Below are positions 51,205 through 61,559 of a stretch of 64,000 nucleotides of DNA, piece after piece. Position 1 is the first letter of the stretch, and every line of letters begins with the position of its first letter. The stretch is taken from the NCBI RefSeq assembly GCF_031085175.1, contig NZ_JAVHUY010000008.1:1-64000 (forward strand), written 5' to 3'. The DNA is from Phytohabitans maris. Its GTDB lineage: Bacteria > Actinomycetota > Actinomycetes > Mycobacteriales > Micromonosporaceae. The translations under genes were made by a program, and so were the position numbers. The notes below the pieces were generated by a model. That model made no database searches. It worked only from the letters and a program-made list of their open reading frames with translations, and was not told where the DNA came from.

Positions 51205-52038
51205 GTGGCGGCACCCGTCGCCGTCCAGGAGGACGGTGAGATCCAGTTCGCGGAGAGCGCGCCGTACGACGAGTACGTGCACGCCAGCACCCTGCACACG
51301 CTCCAGCGGACCATCAGCGACGATCCGGGCGAGATGTCGTTCCTGGTCGTCAGCCAGATCATGGAGCTGTACTTCGGGCTGATCCGGTTCGAGCTGCGCG
51401 AGGCGCAGCGGCTGGTCCGCGACGACGACGTGTGGGGTGCGCTGGAGCCGCTGCGCCGGGCCGGCCTGCACCTCGAAGGGCTCAACGGCTCCTGGCGGAC
51501 GCTGCGCTGGATGTCCCCGGCCGACTTCAACCGCTTCCGCGGCCAGCTCGGCGAGGCCTCCGGCTTCCAGTCCGCGATGTACCGGCACATGGAGTTCGCG
51601 CTCGGCCTCAAGAGCGAGCCGCTGATCCGCCCGTTCCGCCGGCAGAAGGCGGTCTACGCGGACCTGACCCGCGACATCCGCGAGCCGAGCCTCTGGGACG
51701 AGGTGATCGCGCTGCTCGCCCGGCGCGGCAACGACATCCCGGCCGAGGCGCTGCACCGCGACCGCACCCGCGACCACGAGCCGCACCCGGCGGTCGAGGA
51801 CGCCTGGGTCCGCGTCTACGCCGAGCCCAACCCCGGCAACGACCTGTGGCTGCTCGCCGAGGCGCTCACCGAGATCGGCGAGCAGTTCAGCGATTGGCGG
51901 TACCTGCACCTCAAGGCCGTGCTGCGGACGCTCGGCGACAAGCCCGGCACCGCCGGCTCCTCCGGGGCCAACTGGCTGCGCCGTAGCATGGGCCGATCGG
52001 TCTTCCCCGAGCTGTGGTCCGCCCGGACCCACATGTGA
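51205..52038 (+). CDS. kynA: Tryptophan 2,3-dioxygenase
   Basis: Heme enzyme opening the indole ring of L-tryptophan with O2 to N-formylkynurenine. 277 residues. Family blocks are YDEYVHASTLHTLQRTISDDP, FLVVSQIMELYFGLIRFELRE, GFQSAMYRHMEFALG, and the C-terminal WRYLHLKAVLRTLGDKPGTAG followed by SSGANWLRRS, which holds the proximal His and the substrate-binding loop. Start GTG is preceded by GGAGGTGAT, a near-ideal ribosome site. It heads the operon that continues without real gaps to 61456, under the likely control of the divergent XRE-cupin protein. Confidence 0.95.
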   Translation: MAAPVAVQEDGEIQFAESAPYDEYVHASTLHTLQRTISDDPGEMSFLVVSQIMELYFGLIRFELREAQRLVRDDDVWGALEPLRRAGLHLEGLNGSWRTLRWMSPADFNRFRGQLGEASGFQSAMYRHMEFALGLKSEPLIRPFRRQKAVYADLTRDIREPSLWDEVIALLARRGNDIPAEALHRDRTRDHEPHPAVEDAWVRVYAEPNPGNDLWLLAEALTEIGEQFSDWRYLHLKAVLRTLGDKPGTAGSSGANWLRRSMGRSVFPELWSARTHM

Positions 52039-52051
52039 GGTGATGCTTCCC

Positions 52052-53281
52052 GTGACCCTCACCGAGGACGACGCCCGGCGGCGTGACGAGGCCGATCCCG
52101 GGCACCGCGAGCTGTTCCACATCCCGCCGGGGGTGGCCTACTTCGCGGGCAACTCGCTGGGCCTGCAACCCAGGGCGACCGTGCCCGAGCTGCTGGCGGA
52201 CCTCGACGACTGGGCCCGGCTGGGCGTGGAGGGGCACCTGGAGGCCGGCCGGCCGTGGCTGCCGTACCACGAGCTGCTGACCGAGCGGGCCGCCCGGCTC
52301 GTCGGCGCGCTGCCCAGCGAGGCGGTCGTGATGAACTCGCTGACCGTCAACCTCCACCTGCTGATGGTCTCCTTCTACCGCCCGGCGGGCGGTAGGACCC
52401 AGATCCTGATCGAAGACACAGCCTTCCCCTCCGACAGCTACGCGGTGCGGAGCCAGGCCCGTTTCCACGGCCTCGATCCAAACACGACAGTGGTACGCCT
52501 CGCGGGTAGCCAGGAGGTCTTCGAGTACCTGCGGGAGCACGGCGGACGGGTGGCGCTGGTGCTGCTCGGCGGCGTCAACTACCTGACCGGCGAGCTGCTG
52601 GACATCCCCGCGATCACCCGGGCCGGGCAGGCCGCCGGTGCCGTCGTCGGCTGGGACCTCGCGCACGCCGCCGGGAACGTGCCGCTGCGCCTGCACGACT
52701 GGGGCGTCGACTTCGCCGCCTGGTGCTCGTACAAGTACCTCAACGGCGGGCCGGGCGCGCTCGCCGGCGCGTTCGTGCACGAGCGGCACCTGGCCGACCG
52801 GTCGCTGCCGCGCTTCGAGGGCTGGTGGAGCACCGAGCCGGCCACCCGCTTCGAGATGGCCCCGGTCGCCCGGCCACCGGCCACAGTGGACGCCTGGCAG
52901 GTCTCCAACCCGCCGATCTTCTCGATGGGCCCGGTGCGTACGTCGCTGGAGATGTTCGACCGGATCGGCATGGACGCGCTGCGCGCCCGCAGCCTGCGGC
53001 TGACCGGGTACCTGCGCGAGCTGCTCGACGAGGTGACGCCCGGCCGCCCCCTGGAGGTGGTCACGCCGCGCGAGCCGGAGCGGCACGGCAGCCAGCTCTC
53101 GGTGCGGATCGGCTCCGGCGACGCCGGCGACGTCACCCGCCGCCTGCGGCACGAGCACGGCGTCATCGCGGACGCGCGGGAGCCGGACGTCGTGCGGTTC
53201 GCGCCGGTGCCGCTCTATTCCACGTACCACGACTGCTGGCGCGCGGCGCGGGCGCTGGCCGCGACGGTCAAGGAGGTGTGA
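52052..53281 (+). CDS. kynU: Kynureninase
   Basis: PLP enzyme splitting 3-hydroxykynurenine (and kynurenine) into 3-hydroxyanthranilate (anthranilate) and alanine. 409 residues; VAYFAGNSLGLQP, VVMNSLTVNLHLLMVSFY, GWDLAHAAGNVPLRLHDWGV and the PLP lysine in AAWCSYKYLNGGPGALAGAF near residue 228 are characteristic. GTG 52052 was preferred to ATG 52043 because GAGGTGA ends 9 nt before it. The kynA stop is 13 nt upstream. Confidence 0.95.
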   Translation: MTLTEDDARRRDEADPGHRELFHIPPGVAYFAGNSLGLQPRATVPELLADLDDWARLGVEGHLEAGRPWLPYHELLTERAARLVGALPSEAVVMNSLTVNLHLLMVSFYRPAGGRTQILIEDTAFPSDSYAVRSQARFHGLDPNTTVVRLAGSQEVFEYLREHGGRVALVLLGGVNYLTGELLDIPAITRAGQAAGAVVGWDLAHAAGNVPLRLHDWGVDFAAWCSYKYLNGGPGALAGAFVHERHLADRSLPRFEGWWSTEPATRFEMAPVARPPATVDAWQVSNPPIFSMGPVRTSLEMFDRIGMDALRARSLRLTGYLRELLDEVTPGRPLEVVTPREPERHGSQLSVRIGSGDAGDVTRRLRHEHGVIADAREPDVVRFAPVPLYSTYHDCWRAARALAATVKEV

Positions 53282-53282
53282 C

Positions 53283-54614
53283 GTGACCGAGTCCACCATG
53301 GACGCCGAGGTGGCGGTCGTCGGTGCCGGCCTGTGCGGCTGCCTGCTGGCGTGCTTCCTGGCCCGCCGCGGATACGAGGTCACCGTCTACGAGCGGCGCC
53401 CCGACCCGCGCGCGAGCCAGCCCGAGCGGGGCCGCTCCATCAACCTGGCGCTCTCCGAGCGCGGGCTCAACGCGCTGCGCCGGATCGGCCTCGCCGACCA
53501 GGTGATGGTCGACGCGCTCCCGATGCGCGGCCGGATGATCCACCCGGTCGAGGGGGAGCTGGACTTCCAGCCGTACAGTGTGGACGGCCAGCGGGCGATC
53601 AACTCGATCAGCCGCGGCGCCCTCAACAACGCGCTGCTCGACGCCGCCGAAAAGGCACCCGGCGTACGGATCGTCTTCGGCCACAAGCTCGTCGGGCTGG
53701 ATCCGGCGACCGGCGAGATGGCGTTCGAGACCGCCTCCGGCGAGGTGCGGGCGGCGGCGGACGTGGTGCTCGGCGCGGACGGGGCCGGCTCCGCGGTCCG
53801 CGGCCAGCTGCTCGCCCACGACCTGCTCACCGAGTCGCTCGACTTCCTCGACTACGGGTACAAGGAGCTGACCGTCCCGCCGGCCGGCGGCGACTTCGCC
53901 CTCGACCCGGGTGCGCTGCACATCTGGCCGCGCGGCACCTCGATGATGATCGCGCTGCCCAACCCGGACCACTCGTTCACCTGCACGCTCTTCTGGCCCC
54001 ACGGCGGCACCCGCAGCTTCGCGTCGCTGAGCAGCCCGGCGGCGATCGGGCGGCACTTCGCCACCCACTACCCCGACCTGGTGCCGCTCGCGCCCGACCT
54101 CGTCGACGACTACCAGCACAACCCGGTCGGGCTGCTCGGCACCGTCCGCTGCGACCCGTGGCACGCGCACGGCCGGGTCGGGCTGATCGGCGACGCCGCG
54201 CACGCGATCGTCCCGTTCTACGGGCAGGGCGCCAACTGCGCGTTCGAGGACGTGGTCGAGCTGGACCGCTGCCTGGAGGAAACCGGCGACGAATGGGGCG
54301 CCGCGCTGCCCCTCTTCCACGAGCGGCGGCGCGACGACACCGCCGCGATCGCGGAGATGGCCCTGGCGAACTTCGTGGAGATGCGCGACAAGGTCGCCTC
54401 CCCGGTGTTCCGCCTCGGCAAGCGGGTCGAGCACGCCCTGGAACGCGCGCTGCCCGGCCGCTACGTCTCCCGGTACGAGCTGGTCTCGTTCTCCAGCACC
54501 CCGTACGCGCGGGTGCGCCGCCGGGTCCAGTGGCAGCACCGCGCCGTCGCGGCGGCCGTGGCGGTGGTCGGCGCCGGTCTGGTCGCCGCGGGCCTGAGGA
54601 GGTGGAGCGCGTGA
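53283..54614 (+). CDS. kmo: Kynurenine 3-monooxygenase
   Basis: FAD- and NADPH-dependent hydroxylase forming 3-hydroxykynurenine. 443 residues: the FAD dinucleotide motif [20 protein letters not shown] at the N-terminus, [32 protein letters not shown] (DG motif) near 165, and [21 protein letters not shown] near 300. A hydrophobic C-terminal helix ([18 protein letters not shown]) could anchor it to the membrane, as in eukaryotic KMO. AAGGAGG lies 6 nt before the GTG. Presence of KMO with HAO and ACMSD shows the route runs through 3-hydroxyanthranilate rather than anthranilate. Confidence 0.95.
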   Translation: MTESTMDAEVAVVGAGLCGCLLACFLARRGYEVTVYERRPDPRASQPERGRSINLALSERGLNALRRIGLADQVMVDALPMRGRMIHPVEGELDFQPYSVDGQRAINSISRGALNNALLDAAEKAPGVRIVFGHKLVGLDPATGEMAFETASGEVRAAADVVLGADGAGSAVRGQLLAHDLLTESLDFLDYGYKELTVPPAGGDFALDPGALHIWPRGTSMMIALPNPDHSFTCTLFWPHGGTRSFASLSSPAAIGRHFATHYPDLVPLAPDLVDDYQHNPVGLLGTVRCDPWHAHGRVGLIGDAAHAIVPFYGQGANCAFEDVVELDRCLEETGDEWGAALPLFHERRRDDTAAIAEMALANFVEMRDKVASPVFRLGKRVEHALERALPGRYVSRYELVSFSSTPYARVRRRVQWQHRAVAAAVAVVGAGLVAAGLRRWSA

Positions 54615-56119
54615 CGCTGTGGGACCCGCGGCTGGCGACGACCGGTGCTCCGGTGGGCGAGCCGGGGCTGCTGCGCAACTTCGTGGGCGGGCGGTTCGAG
54701 CCGGCCGGGCGCAGGTTCGCCAAGCTCTCCCCGGTCACCGGCGAGCAGGTCTTCGAGGTGGCCGAGGCCGACCGGTCCACGGTGGACGCCGCGGTCACCG
54801 CCGCCCGGGCCGCGCTGCGCGGGCCGTGGGGCCGGCTCGGCGAGCGGGAGCGGGCGGCGGTGCTGCGCCGGATCGCCGACGAGCTCGACCGGCGCTTCGA
54901 CGACCTGGTCACCGCCGAGGTCGCCGACACCGGCAAGCCGATGAGCCAGGCCCGCACGCTCGACGTGCCGCGCGGCGCCGCGAACTTCCGGGCCTTCGCC
55001 GACATCGTCTCCGCGGCGCCCACCGAGTCGTTCACCACCGTCACGCCCGGCGGCGGCCGGGCGCTCAACTACGCCGTGCGCAAGCCGGCCGGCGTCGTCG
55101 CCGTCATCGTCCCGTGGAACCTGCCGCTGCTGCTGCTCACCTGGAAGGTGGCGCCGGCGCTCGCCTGCGGCAACGCGGTCGTGGTCAAGCCCTCCGAGGA
55201 GACCCCGGCCTCCGCGACACTGCTGGCCGAGGTGATGGCCGTGGCCGGCGTCCCCGACGGCGTCTTCAACCTGGTACACGGCTTCGGCCCGGACTCGGCC
55301 GGCGAGTTCCTGACCCGCCACTCAGGGGTGGACGCGATCACGTTCACCGGGGAGTCGGCCACCGGCAGTGCCATCATGCGGGCCGCGGCCGACGGGGTGA
55401 AGGCGGTCTCGTTCGAGCTGGGCGGCAAGAACGCCGGGCTCGTCTTCGCCGACGCCGACCTCGACGCGGCCGTCGACGGCTCGGTCCGCTCCAGCTTCAC
55501 CAACGGCGGCCAGGTGTGCCTGTGCACCGAGCGGCTGTACGTGCAGCGGCCGGTGTACGACGAGTTCGTGGAGCGGCTCGGCAAGCGGGCCGCCGCCCTG
55601 CCGTTCGGCTGGCCGTCCGACGAGGACACCGGCACGATGCCGCTCATCTCCCGCCAGCACCGGGAGAAGGTGCTCGGCTACTACGACCTGGCCCGCGCCG
55701 AGGGCGCCTCGGTCGTGGCCGGTGGCGGGGTGCCGGTGCTCGGCGACGCCCGCGACGGCGGCGCGTACGTCCAGCCGACCGTCCTCACCGGACTCTCCAA
55801 CGCCGACCGCACCAACCGCGAGGAGATCTTCGGGCCGGTCTGCCACGTGGCCCCGTTCGACACCGAGGAGGAGGCGTTCGCGCTGGCCAACGAGAGCGAC
55901 TACGGCCTGGCGGCCACCGTCTGGACCCGGGACGTCGGGCGGGCGCACCGCGCCGGCGCCGGCCTCGACGCGGGGATCGTCTGGGTCAACACGTGGTTCC
56001 TGCGCGACCTGCGCACCCCGTTCGGCGGCGTGAAGGCGTCCGGCGTCGGGCGCGAGGGCGGCGTCCACTCGCTCGCCTTCTACTCCGAGCTCACCAACGT
56101 CTGCGTGGACCTGTCGTGA
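54611..56119 (+). CDS. 2-Aminomuconate 6-semialdehyde dehydrogenase (AmnC/DmpC type)
   Basis: NAD-dependent aldehyde dehydrogenase, 502 residues. [20 protein letters not shown] near 165, [14 protein letters not shown], the general-base Glu in [11 protein letters not shown] near 275, and the nucleophile Cys in [18 protein letters not shown] near 307. The [10 protein letters not shown] form is typical of hydroxy- and aminomuconate semialdehyde dehydrogenases. It oxidises the aldehyde left after ACMS decarboxylation to 2-aminomuconate. Position C in a dmp/xyl-like C-E-F-G-H order; GTGA overlap with kmo and with the hydratase gene. Confidence 0.9.
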   Translation: MTLWDPRLATTGAPVGEPGLLRNFVGGRFEPAGRRFAKLSPVTGEQVFEVAEADRSTVDAAVTAARAALRGPWGRLGERERAAVLRRIADELDRRFDDLVTAEVADTGKPMSQARTLDVPRGAANFRAFADIVSAAPTESFTTVTPGGGRALNYAVRKPAGVVAVIVPWNLPLLLLTWKVAPALACGNAVVVKPSEETPASATLLAEVMAVAGVPDGVFNLVHGFGPDSAGEFLTRHSGVDAITFTGESATGSAIMRAAADGVKAVSFELGGKNAGLVFADADLDAAVDGSVRSSFTNGGQVCLCTERLYVQRPVYDEFVERLGKRAAALPFGWPSDEDTGTMPLISRQHREKVLGYYDLARAEGASVVAGGGVPVLGDARDGGAYVQPTVLTGLSNADRTNREEIFGPVCHVAPFDTEEEAFALANESDYGLAATVWTRDVGRAHRAGAGLDAGIVWVNTWFLRDLRTPFGGVKASGVGREGGVHSLAFYSELTNVCVDLS

Positions 56120-56895
56120 ACGCCGCGGCGCTGCTCACCGAGGCCTACCGGACCGGGGTGCCGTGCCCGCCGCTGCGCGGGACGCACATCCCCGAGGGCG
56201 ACGTCGACGCCGCGTACGCCGTGCAGCGCGAGCAGGTCGACGCCTGGCTCGCGGCCGGCCGCCGCCAGGTCGGCGCGAAGATCGGCCTGACCGCGCGGGC
56301 GGTGCAGGAGGCGTTCGGCGTCTTCCAGCCCGACTTCGGCGTGCTGATGGCCGACGCCGCCGTGCCGGACGGCGCCGAGATCGCCCTCGACCGGCTGCTG
56401 CAGCCGCGGGTGGAGGCGGAGGTGGCGTTCGTGCTCGGCGCCGACCTGCCCGAGCCCCAGGTGACCACTGTGGACGTGATCCGGGCGACCGACCACCTGC
56501 TGCCCGCCATCGAGGTGGTCGACTCCCGGGTCGCCGGCTGGGACATCTCCATCGTGGACACCGTCGCCGACAACGCCTCCAGCGGGCTCTTCGTGCTCGG
56601 CACCCGCCCGGTCCGGCTGTCCGACGTGGACCTGCGGCTCTGCGGCGCGGTCGTGGAGCACGCCGGGGAACCGGTGTCGGTCGGCGCCGGCGCCGCCTGC
56701 CTCGGCAATCCGCTGCACGCGGTGGCCTGGCTCGCGGCCACCCTCGCCACGGCCGGGCAGCCGCTGCGCGCCGGCGACGTGGTGCTCTCCGGCGCGCTCG
56801 GCCCGATGGTCTCGGTCACGCCCGGCGCCGCGTACGAGGCGCGGATCTCGGGACTGGGCTCGGTGCGGGTGTGCTTCGGCAAGGAGGCGGTGTGA
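56116..56895 (+). CDS. 2-Keto-4-pentenoate hydratase (DmpE/MhpD type)
   Basis: 259 residues. [20 protein letters not shown] followed by QPDFGVL is the MhpD-type signature; [18 protein letters not shown] supplies metal-binding Glu residues, and [13 protein letters not shown] lies near the end. It adds water to 2-hydroxypenta-2,4-dienoate to give 4-hydroxy-2-oxovalerate. It is distinguished from the related decarboxylase downstream by the QPDFG block and by its E position before the aldehyde dehydrogenase and aldolase genes. Confidence 0.87.
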   Translation: MNAAALLTEAYRTGVPCPPLRGTHIPEGDVDAAYAVQREQVDAWLAAGRRQVGAKIGLTARAVQEAFGVFQPDFGVLMADAAVPDGAEIALDRLLQPRVEAEVAFVLGADLPEPQVTTVDVIRATDHLLPAIEVVDSRVAGWDISIVDTVADNASSGLFVLGTRPVRLSDVDLRLCGAVVEHAGEPVSVGAGAACLGNPLHAVAWLAATLATAGQPLRAGDVVLSGALGPMVSVTPGAAYEARISGLGSVRVCFGKEAV

Positions 56896-57794
56896 TGGCA
56901 ACGGGTGTGGCGGTGATCGGGTCGGGCAACATCGGCACCGACCTGATGATCAAGGTGCTGCGGCTCTCGTCGTCGCTGCGGATGGTCGCGATGGCCGGCA
57001 TCGACCCGGCGTCGGACGGCCTCGCGCGGGCCGGGCGGCTCGGCGTCGCCACCACGGCCGGCGGCGTCGACGGGCTGGTCGCGATGCCCGAGTTCGCCGA
57101 CGTCGGCATCGTGCTCGACGCCACCTCGGCCGGCGCGCACCACCGCCACGCCGAGGTGCTGGGCGAGCACGGTCGGCTCGTCGTCGACCTCACGCCGGCC
57201 GCCGTCGGCCCGTACGTGGTGCCGCCGGTCAACCTCGACCAGCACCTCCACGAGCCGAACGTCAACATGGTCACCTGCGGCGGCCAGGCCACGGTGCCGA
57301 TCGTCGCCGCGGTCGCCGCCGTGACGCCGGTGGCATACGCGGAGATCGTCGCGGCCATCTCGTCCCGCTCGGCCGGCCCCGGCACCCGGGCGAACATCGA
57401 CGAGTTCACCGTCACCACCGCGCGGGCCCTGGAGGTGGTCGGCGGGGCCGGCCGCGGCAAGGCCATCATCGTGCTCAACCCGGCCGAGCCGCCGATGCTG
57501 ATGCGGGACACCGTCTACTGCCTCTGCCCGGACACCGGCGCCGACCGGGAGCGGATCGCCGCGTCGGTGGGGGAGATGGTGGCGGGCGTCCAGCAGTACG
57601 TGCCCGGCTACCGGCTCAAGCAGGACGTGCAGTTCGCTTCCACCGTGGACGGTCTACAGGTGACGGTCTTCCTGGAGGTGTCGGGGGCCGGCCACTACCT
57701 GCCCGCGTACGCCGGAAACCTGGACATCATGACGTCGGCGGCCCTGCGTACCGCCGAGCGCATGGTGGCCCTCCGCGCGGAGGTGCCGGCATGA
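56895..57794 (+). CDS. Acetaldehyde dehydrogenase (acetylating)
   Basis: 299 residues, DmpF/MhpF type. [19 protein letters not shown] is the NAD-binding start; the catalytic Cys is in [20 protein letters not shown] near residue 127; later [20 protein letters not shown] and [20 protein letters not shown]. It converts acetaldehyde, channelled from the aldolase, to acetyl-CoA. It overlaps both the hydratase stop (1 nt) and the aldolase start (4 nt), the standard arrangement for this bifunctional pair. Confidence 0.95.
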   Translation: MATGVAVIGSGNIGTDLMIKVLRLSSSLRMVAMAGIDPASDGLARAGRLGVATTAGGVDGLVAMPEFADVGIVLDATSAGAHHRHAEVLGEHGRLVVDLTPAAVGPYVVPPVNLDQHLHEPNVNMVTCGGQATVPIVAAVAAVTPVAYAEIVAAISSRSAGPGTRANIDEFTVTTARALEVVGGAGRGKAIIVLNPAEPPMLMRDTVYCLCPDTGADRERIAASVGEMVAGVQQYVPGYRLKQDVQFASTVDGLQVTVFLEVSGAGHYLPAYAGNLDIMTSAALRTAERMVALRAEVPA

Positions 57795-58801
57795 GGCTGT
57801 ACGTGCAGGACGTGACGCTGCGGGACGGCATGCACGCGTCGCGGCACAGGTTCACCGTGGACCAGGTGCGCCGGATCGCGGCCGCGCTCGACGCCGCCGG
57901 TGTCGCCGCGATCGAGGTGGCGCACGGCGACGGGCTCGCCGGGTCGAGCATCAACTACGGGCGCGGCGCGCACACCGACGCCGAGTGGATCGCCGCGGCC
58001 GCCGAGGTGGTCCAGCGGGCCACGCTCACCACCCTGCTGCTGCCCGGCATCGGCACGATCGACGACCTGCGCGCCGCTCGCGACCTCGGGGTGGCCAGCG
58101 TGCGCATCGCCACCCACTGCACCGAGGCGGACATCGCCGCCCAGCACATCGGCTGGGCCCGGGAGAACGGCATGGACGTCGCCGGGTTCCTGATGATGTC
58201 GCACATGAACGACCCGTCCGGCCTCGCCGCGCAGGCCAAGCTGATGGAGTCGTACGGCGCCCACTGCGTCTACGTGACCGACTCCGGCGGCCGGCTGCTG
58301 ATGCGCGACGTGGCCGAGCGCGTGGACGCGTACCGGCAGGTGCTCGACGCCGACACGCGGGTCGGCATCCACGCCCACCACAACCTCTCGCTCGGCGTTG
58401 CCAACTCGGTCGTCGCCGTCGAGCACGGCGCGGAACGGGTGGACGCCGCGCTGGCCGGGCACGGCGCCGGCGCCGGCAACGCGCCGCTGGAGGTCTTCAC
58501 CGCGACCGCCGACCTGATGGGCTGGCCGCACGGCTGCGACGTCTTCGCGCTGATGGACGCCGCCGACGACCTCGTCCGGCCGCTGCAGGACCGGCCGGTG
58601 CGGGTCGACCGGGAGACCCTCTCGCTCGGGTACGCCGGCGTGTACTCCAGCTTCCTGCGCCACGCCGAGGCGGCCGCCGACCGGTACGGCGTCGACGTCC
58701 GCGCGATCCTGGTCGAGCTCGGCCGCCGCCGCATGGTCGGCGGGCAGGAGGACATGATCGTGGACGTCGCGCTCGACCTGGTGAAGGAGGGCGCGCGATG
58801 A
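57791..58801 (+). CDS. 4-Hydroxy-2-oxovalerate aldolase
   Basis: 336 residues, DmpG/MhpE type class II aldolase. [19 protein letters not shown] holds the metal Asp and catalytic His near the N-terminus, and [20 protein letters not shown] the metal-binding His pair near residue 195. [18 protein letters not shown] follows. It splits 4-hydroxy-2-oxovalerate into pyruvate and acetaldehyde and forms a channelling complex with the preceding dehydrogenase. Confidence 0.95.
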   Translation: MRLYVQDVTLRDGMHASRHRFTVDQVRRIAAALDAAGVAAIEVAHGDGLAGSSINYGRGAHTDAEWIAAAAEVVQRATLTTLLLPGIGTIDDLRAARDLGVASVRIATHCTEADIAAQHIGWARENGMDVAGFLMMSHMNDPSGLAAQAKLMESYGAHCVYVTDSGGRLLMRDVAERVDAYRQVLDADTRVGIHAHHNLSLGVANSVVAVEHGAERVDAALAGHGAGAGNAPLEVFTATADLMGWPHGCDVFALMDAADDLVRPLQDRPVRVDRETLSLGYAGVYSSFLRHAEAAADRYGVDVRAILVELGRRRMVGGQEDMIVDVALDLVKEGAR

Positions 58802-59511
58802 CCGCGGAACTCGCCGAGCGGCTCGACACGGCGGCGCTGACGGCGACCCCGATCCCGCAGATCGCCTCGCGCGCGGGGCTCGACGCGGCCGCGGCGTACA
58901 CGGTGCAGGAGCAGCTCGTCGCGCGGCGGCTGGCCCGCGGCGAACGGCTCGTCGGCATCAAGCTCGGCCTCACCAGCCGCGCGAAGATGGCGCAGGTCGG
59001 CGTCGACGAGGTGATCTGGGGCCGCCTCACCGACGGCATGACGGTCGCCGACGGCTCCACGGTGGACACCTCCCGCCTCATCCACCCCCGGATCGAGCCG
59101 GAGGTGGCGTTCCTGCTCGACGCGGCGGGCAACGCCACGGCGGTCGCGCCGGCGCTGGAGGTCATCGACTCGCGGTACGCCGACTTCCGGTTCGCGCTCG
59201 CCGACGTCATCGTCGACAACTCCTCCGCGGCCGCGTACGCGATCGGCTCCTGGCGGCCGGTGCCCGACGGCGTCGACAACCTCGGCGTGCTGCTGGAGGT
59301 CGACGGCCGGGTGGTCCAGATCGGCTCGACGGCGGCGATCCTGGGCGACCCGCGACGGGCTGTCTCCCAGGGGCTCCGCCTCGCCGGCCGGGTGGAGGCC
59401 GGCTGGGTGCTCCTCGCCGGCGCGGCCACCGCCGCCGTCCCGCTGGCCAAGGGCGCCTACGTCCGGGCGGTCGTCGAAGGGCTCGGCGCGGTGGGGGTGC
59501 GGGCGTCGTGA
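58798..59511 (+). CDS. 4-Oxalocrotonate decarboxylase (DmpH type)
   Basis: 237 residues, paralogous to the 56116 hydratase but with [20 protein letters not shown] and a [12 protein letters not shown] block, typical of the decarboxylase branch. [13 protein letters not shown] supplies metal-binding Glu residues. It decarboxylates 4-oxalocrotonate (2-oxo-3-hexenedioate) to 2-hydroxypentadienoate for the hydratase; the two usually associate. Position H in the C-E-F-G-H order; overlaps the aldolase and the deaminase genes. Confidence 0.88.
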   Translation: MTAELAERLDTAALTATPIPQIASRAGLDAAAAYTVQEQLVARRLARGERLVGIKLGLTSRAKMAQVGVDEVIWGRLTDGMTVADGSTVDTSRLIHPRIEPEVAFLLDAAGNATAVAPALEVIDSRYADFRFALADVIVDNSSAAAYAIGSWRPVPDGVDNLGVLLEVDGRVVQIGSTAAILGDPRRAVSQGLRLAGRVEAGWVLLAGAATAAVPLAKGAYVRAVVEGLGAVGVRAS

Positions 59512-59906
59512 TCGTCGACGGCATGGCCCGCCCGCGCGGCCGCTTCCCGCACGTGAAGGTCGCGGGCGGCTTCGCGTTCGTCTCCGGCACGTCCAGCCGC
59601 CGGCCGGACAACAGCATCGCCGGCGCCACAGTGGACGAGCTGGGCACGACCACAGTGGACATCCGGGTGCAGACCCGCGCCGTCATCGAGAACGTGCGGG
59701 AGATCCTCCGCTCCATCGGCGCCGACCTGGCGGACGTCGTCCAGGTCACCACGTACCTGGTCAACATGAACGACTTCGGCGGCTACAACGAGGTCTACGC
59801 CGAGTTCTTCGACGAGAACGGGCCGGCCCGTACCACCGTCGCCGTGCACCAGCTGCCGCACCCGCACCTGCTGATCGAGATGCAGGCCGTCGCCCTTCTA
59901 CCGTAG
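59508..59906 (+). CDS. RidA-family 2-aminomuconate deaminase (AmnD-like)
   Basis: 132 residues of the RidA/YjgF fold: [60 protein letters not shown] and [20 protein letters not shown]. In this operon it takes the place where dmp/xyl operons carry the tautomerase gene. By pathway logic it hydrolyses 2-aminomuconate to 4-oxalocrotonate and ammonia, the only step lacking another candidate. GTG start overlaps the preceding stop. Confidence 0.88.
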   Translation: MIVDGMARPRGRFPHVKVAGGFAFVSGTSSRRPDNSIAGATVDELGTTTVDIRVQTRAVIENVREILRSIGADLADVVQVTTYLVNMNDFGGYNEVYAEFFDENGPARTTVAVHQLPHPHLLIEMQAVALLP

Positions 59907-59915
59907 GGAGTTGCC

Positions 59916-60458
59916 ATGTCCGAGGTCGCGCGCCCGGTGAGCTTCCCGAGCTGGCTCGCCGAAAACCAGCACCTGCTCAAGCCGCCCGTGGGCAACAAGC
60001 AGATGTTTCCGACGGGGGCGGACTTCATCGTGATGGTGGTCGGTGGCCCCAACCAGCGCACCGACTTCCACGTCGACCCGTACGAGGAGTTCTTCTACCA
60101 GATCAAGGGCAACATGCACCTGAACGTGATGGTGCCCGACGGTCCCTCCGGCGACCTGAAGCAGGACGTCGTCCACATCAGGGAGGGCGACATGTGGGTG
60201 CTGCCGGGCAACACGCCGCACTCGCCGCAGCGCCCGGAGGAGGGCTCGATCGGGCTGGTCGTGGAGCGGGTGCGCGAGGAGGGGACGCTGGAGAAGTTCC
60301 AGTGGTACTGCCCCGAGTGCGGCAACCTGGTCCACGAGGTCGAGCTGCAGGTGCGCGACATCGTGGTCGACCTGCCGCCGGTGTTCCAGGCGTTCTACGC
60401 CGACGAGGCCGCCCGCACCTGCGGCAAGTGCGGCACCGTCCACCCGGGCAAGGGGTGA
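59916..60458 (+). CDS. 3-Hydroxyanthranilate 3,4-dioxygenase
   Basis: 180-residue cupin dioxygenase cleaving 3-hydroxyanthranilate to 2-amino-3-carboxymuconate semialdehyde. Catalytic iron ligands lie in TDFHVDPYEEFFYQIKGNM (His, Glu, near 50-57) and LPGNTPHSPQRPEEGS (His near 95). The C-terminal CPECG and CGKCG pairs make the rubredoxin-like second iron site found in bacterial enzymes. TAGGGAG precedes the ATG. Small 9-nt gap to the deaminase gene. Confidence 0.95.
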   Translation: MSEVARPVSFPSWLAENQHLLKPPVGNKQMFPTGADFIVMVVGGPNQRTDFHVDPYEEFFYQIKGNMHLNVMVPDGPSGDLKQDVVHIREGDMWVLPGNTPHSPQRPEEGSIGLVVERVREEGTLEKFQWYCPECGNLVHEVELQVRDIVVDLPPVFQAFYADEAARTCGKCGTVHPGKG

Positions 60459-61456
60459 ACGCGCGGGTCTACGACGTGCACACGCACGTCGTGCCGAAGG
60501 GCTGGCCGGACCTCGCCGCCGAGTGCGGTGGCACCGGCTGGCCCTGGCTGCGCGTCGACTCCGAGCGCGCGGCCATGCTGATGGTCGGCGAGCGGGAGTG
60601 GCGCCCGATCCAGTCGTCCTGCTGGGACGCGCCGACCCGACTGTCCGACATGGACGCCGACGGGATCGACGTGCAGGTGGTGTCGCCGACGCCGGTCTTC
60701 TTCTCGTACGACCGCCCGGCCGCGCAGGCGGTGAAGGTCGCCCGCATCTTCAACGACCTGGTCCTGGAATGCGCGGCCGCGGGCGGCGACCGGCTCGTGC
60801 CGTTCTGCCAGGTGCCGCTCCAGGACCCGGACGCCGCCTGCGCGGAGCTCGACCGCTGCCTGGCCGCCGGGCACGCCGGCGTCGAGATCGGCAACCACGT
60901 CGGCGACCGCGACCTCGACGACCCGGGTGTGGTGGAGTTCCTGCGGCACTGCGCGGAGGTGGGCGCCCCGGTCTTCGTGCACCCGTGGGACATGCCCGAC
61001 GGGCCGAGGCTGGACCGGTGGATGGCTCGCTGGCTGACCGGCATGCCCGCCGAGACCCACCTGTCGCTGCTGGCGATGATCCTCGGCGGCGTCTTCGACC
61101 AGGTGCCGGAGAGCCTGCGGATCTGCTTCGCCCACGGCGGTGGCAGCTTCCCGTACTGGCTGGGGCGCGCCGACAACGCCTGGTACCGTCGCGGCGACCT
61201 GGTGCGCGGCCGCTCCACGCGCCCCCCGAGTGACTACATCGGACGGTTCTACGTGGACAGTGTGGTCTTCGAGGAGCCCGCCCTGCGGCTGCTGGTGTCG
61301 GTGGTGGGGGAAGATCGGGTGCTGGTGGGCAGCGACTATCCCTATCCGCTGGGCGAGCGCCCCGCCGGCCAGGTCGTCCGAAAGGCCGACTTCCTGACCG
61401 ACGAGCAGCGCGGCAAGCTGCTGAGCGCAAACGCCGAGCGGTTCCTCGGCGCCTGA
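60455..61456 (+). CDS. 2-Amino-3-carboxymuconate-6-semialdehyde decarboxylase (ACMSD)
   Basis: 333-residue zinc amidohydrolase-fold decarboxylase. Zinc ligands: HxH in VYDVHTHVVPKGWP, His in PVFVHPWDMPDG near 178, and Asp in VLVGSDYPYPLGERP near 294; catalytic His in ICFAHGGGSFPYWLGR near 228. It commits ACMS to aminomuconate and away from quinolinate. GTGA overlap with the dioxygenase gene. Last gene of the kyn operon; a weak CAAGAA/TTCTTG stem follows at 61457. Confidence 0.93.
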   Translation: MNARVYDVHTHVVPKGWPDLAAECGGTGWPWLRVDSERAAMLMVGEREWRPIQSSCWDAPTRLSDMDADGIDVQVVSPTPVFFSYDRPAAQAVKVARIFNDLVLECAAAGGDRLVPFCQVPLQDPDAACAELDRCLAAGHAGVEIGNHVGDRDLDDPGVVEFLRHCAEVGAPVFVHPWDMPDGPRLDRWMARWLTGMPAETHLSLLAMILGGVFDQVPESLRICFAHGGGSFPYWLGRADNAWYRRGDLVRGRSTRPPSDYIGRFYVDSVVFEEPALRLLVSVVGEDRVLVGSDYPYPLGERPAGQVVRKADFLTDEQRGKLLSANAERFLGA

Positions 61457-61559
61457 CAAGAACTGACGTTTCTTGGCGGATGCCTACACCTTTTGGCTCG
61501 TAGCGATTCCCCCGCTGGGGCCCTAGAACCAGACAAGATCGATCGGGATAATTCGAGGG

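Noticed and set aside
59508-61456. Missing 4-oxalocrotonate tautomerase as a pathway gap
   Set aside because: In aminomuconate routes the deaminase yields 4-oxalocrotonate directly, so a tautomerase is not needed.
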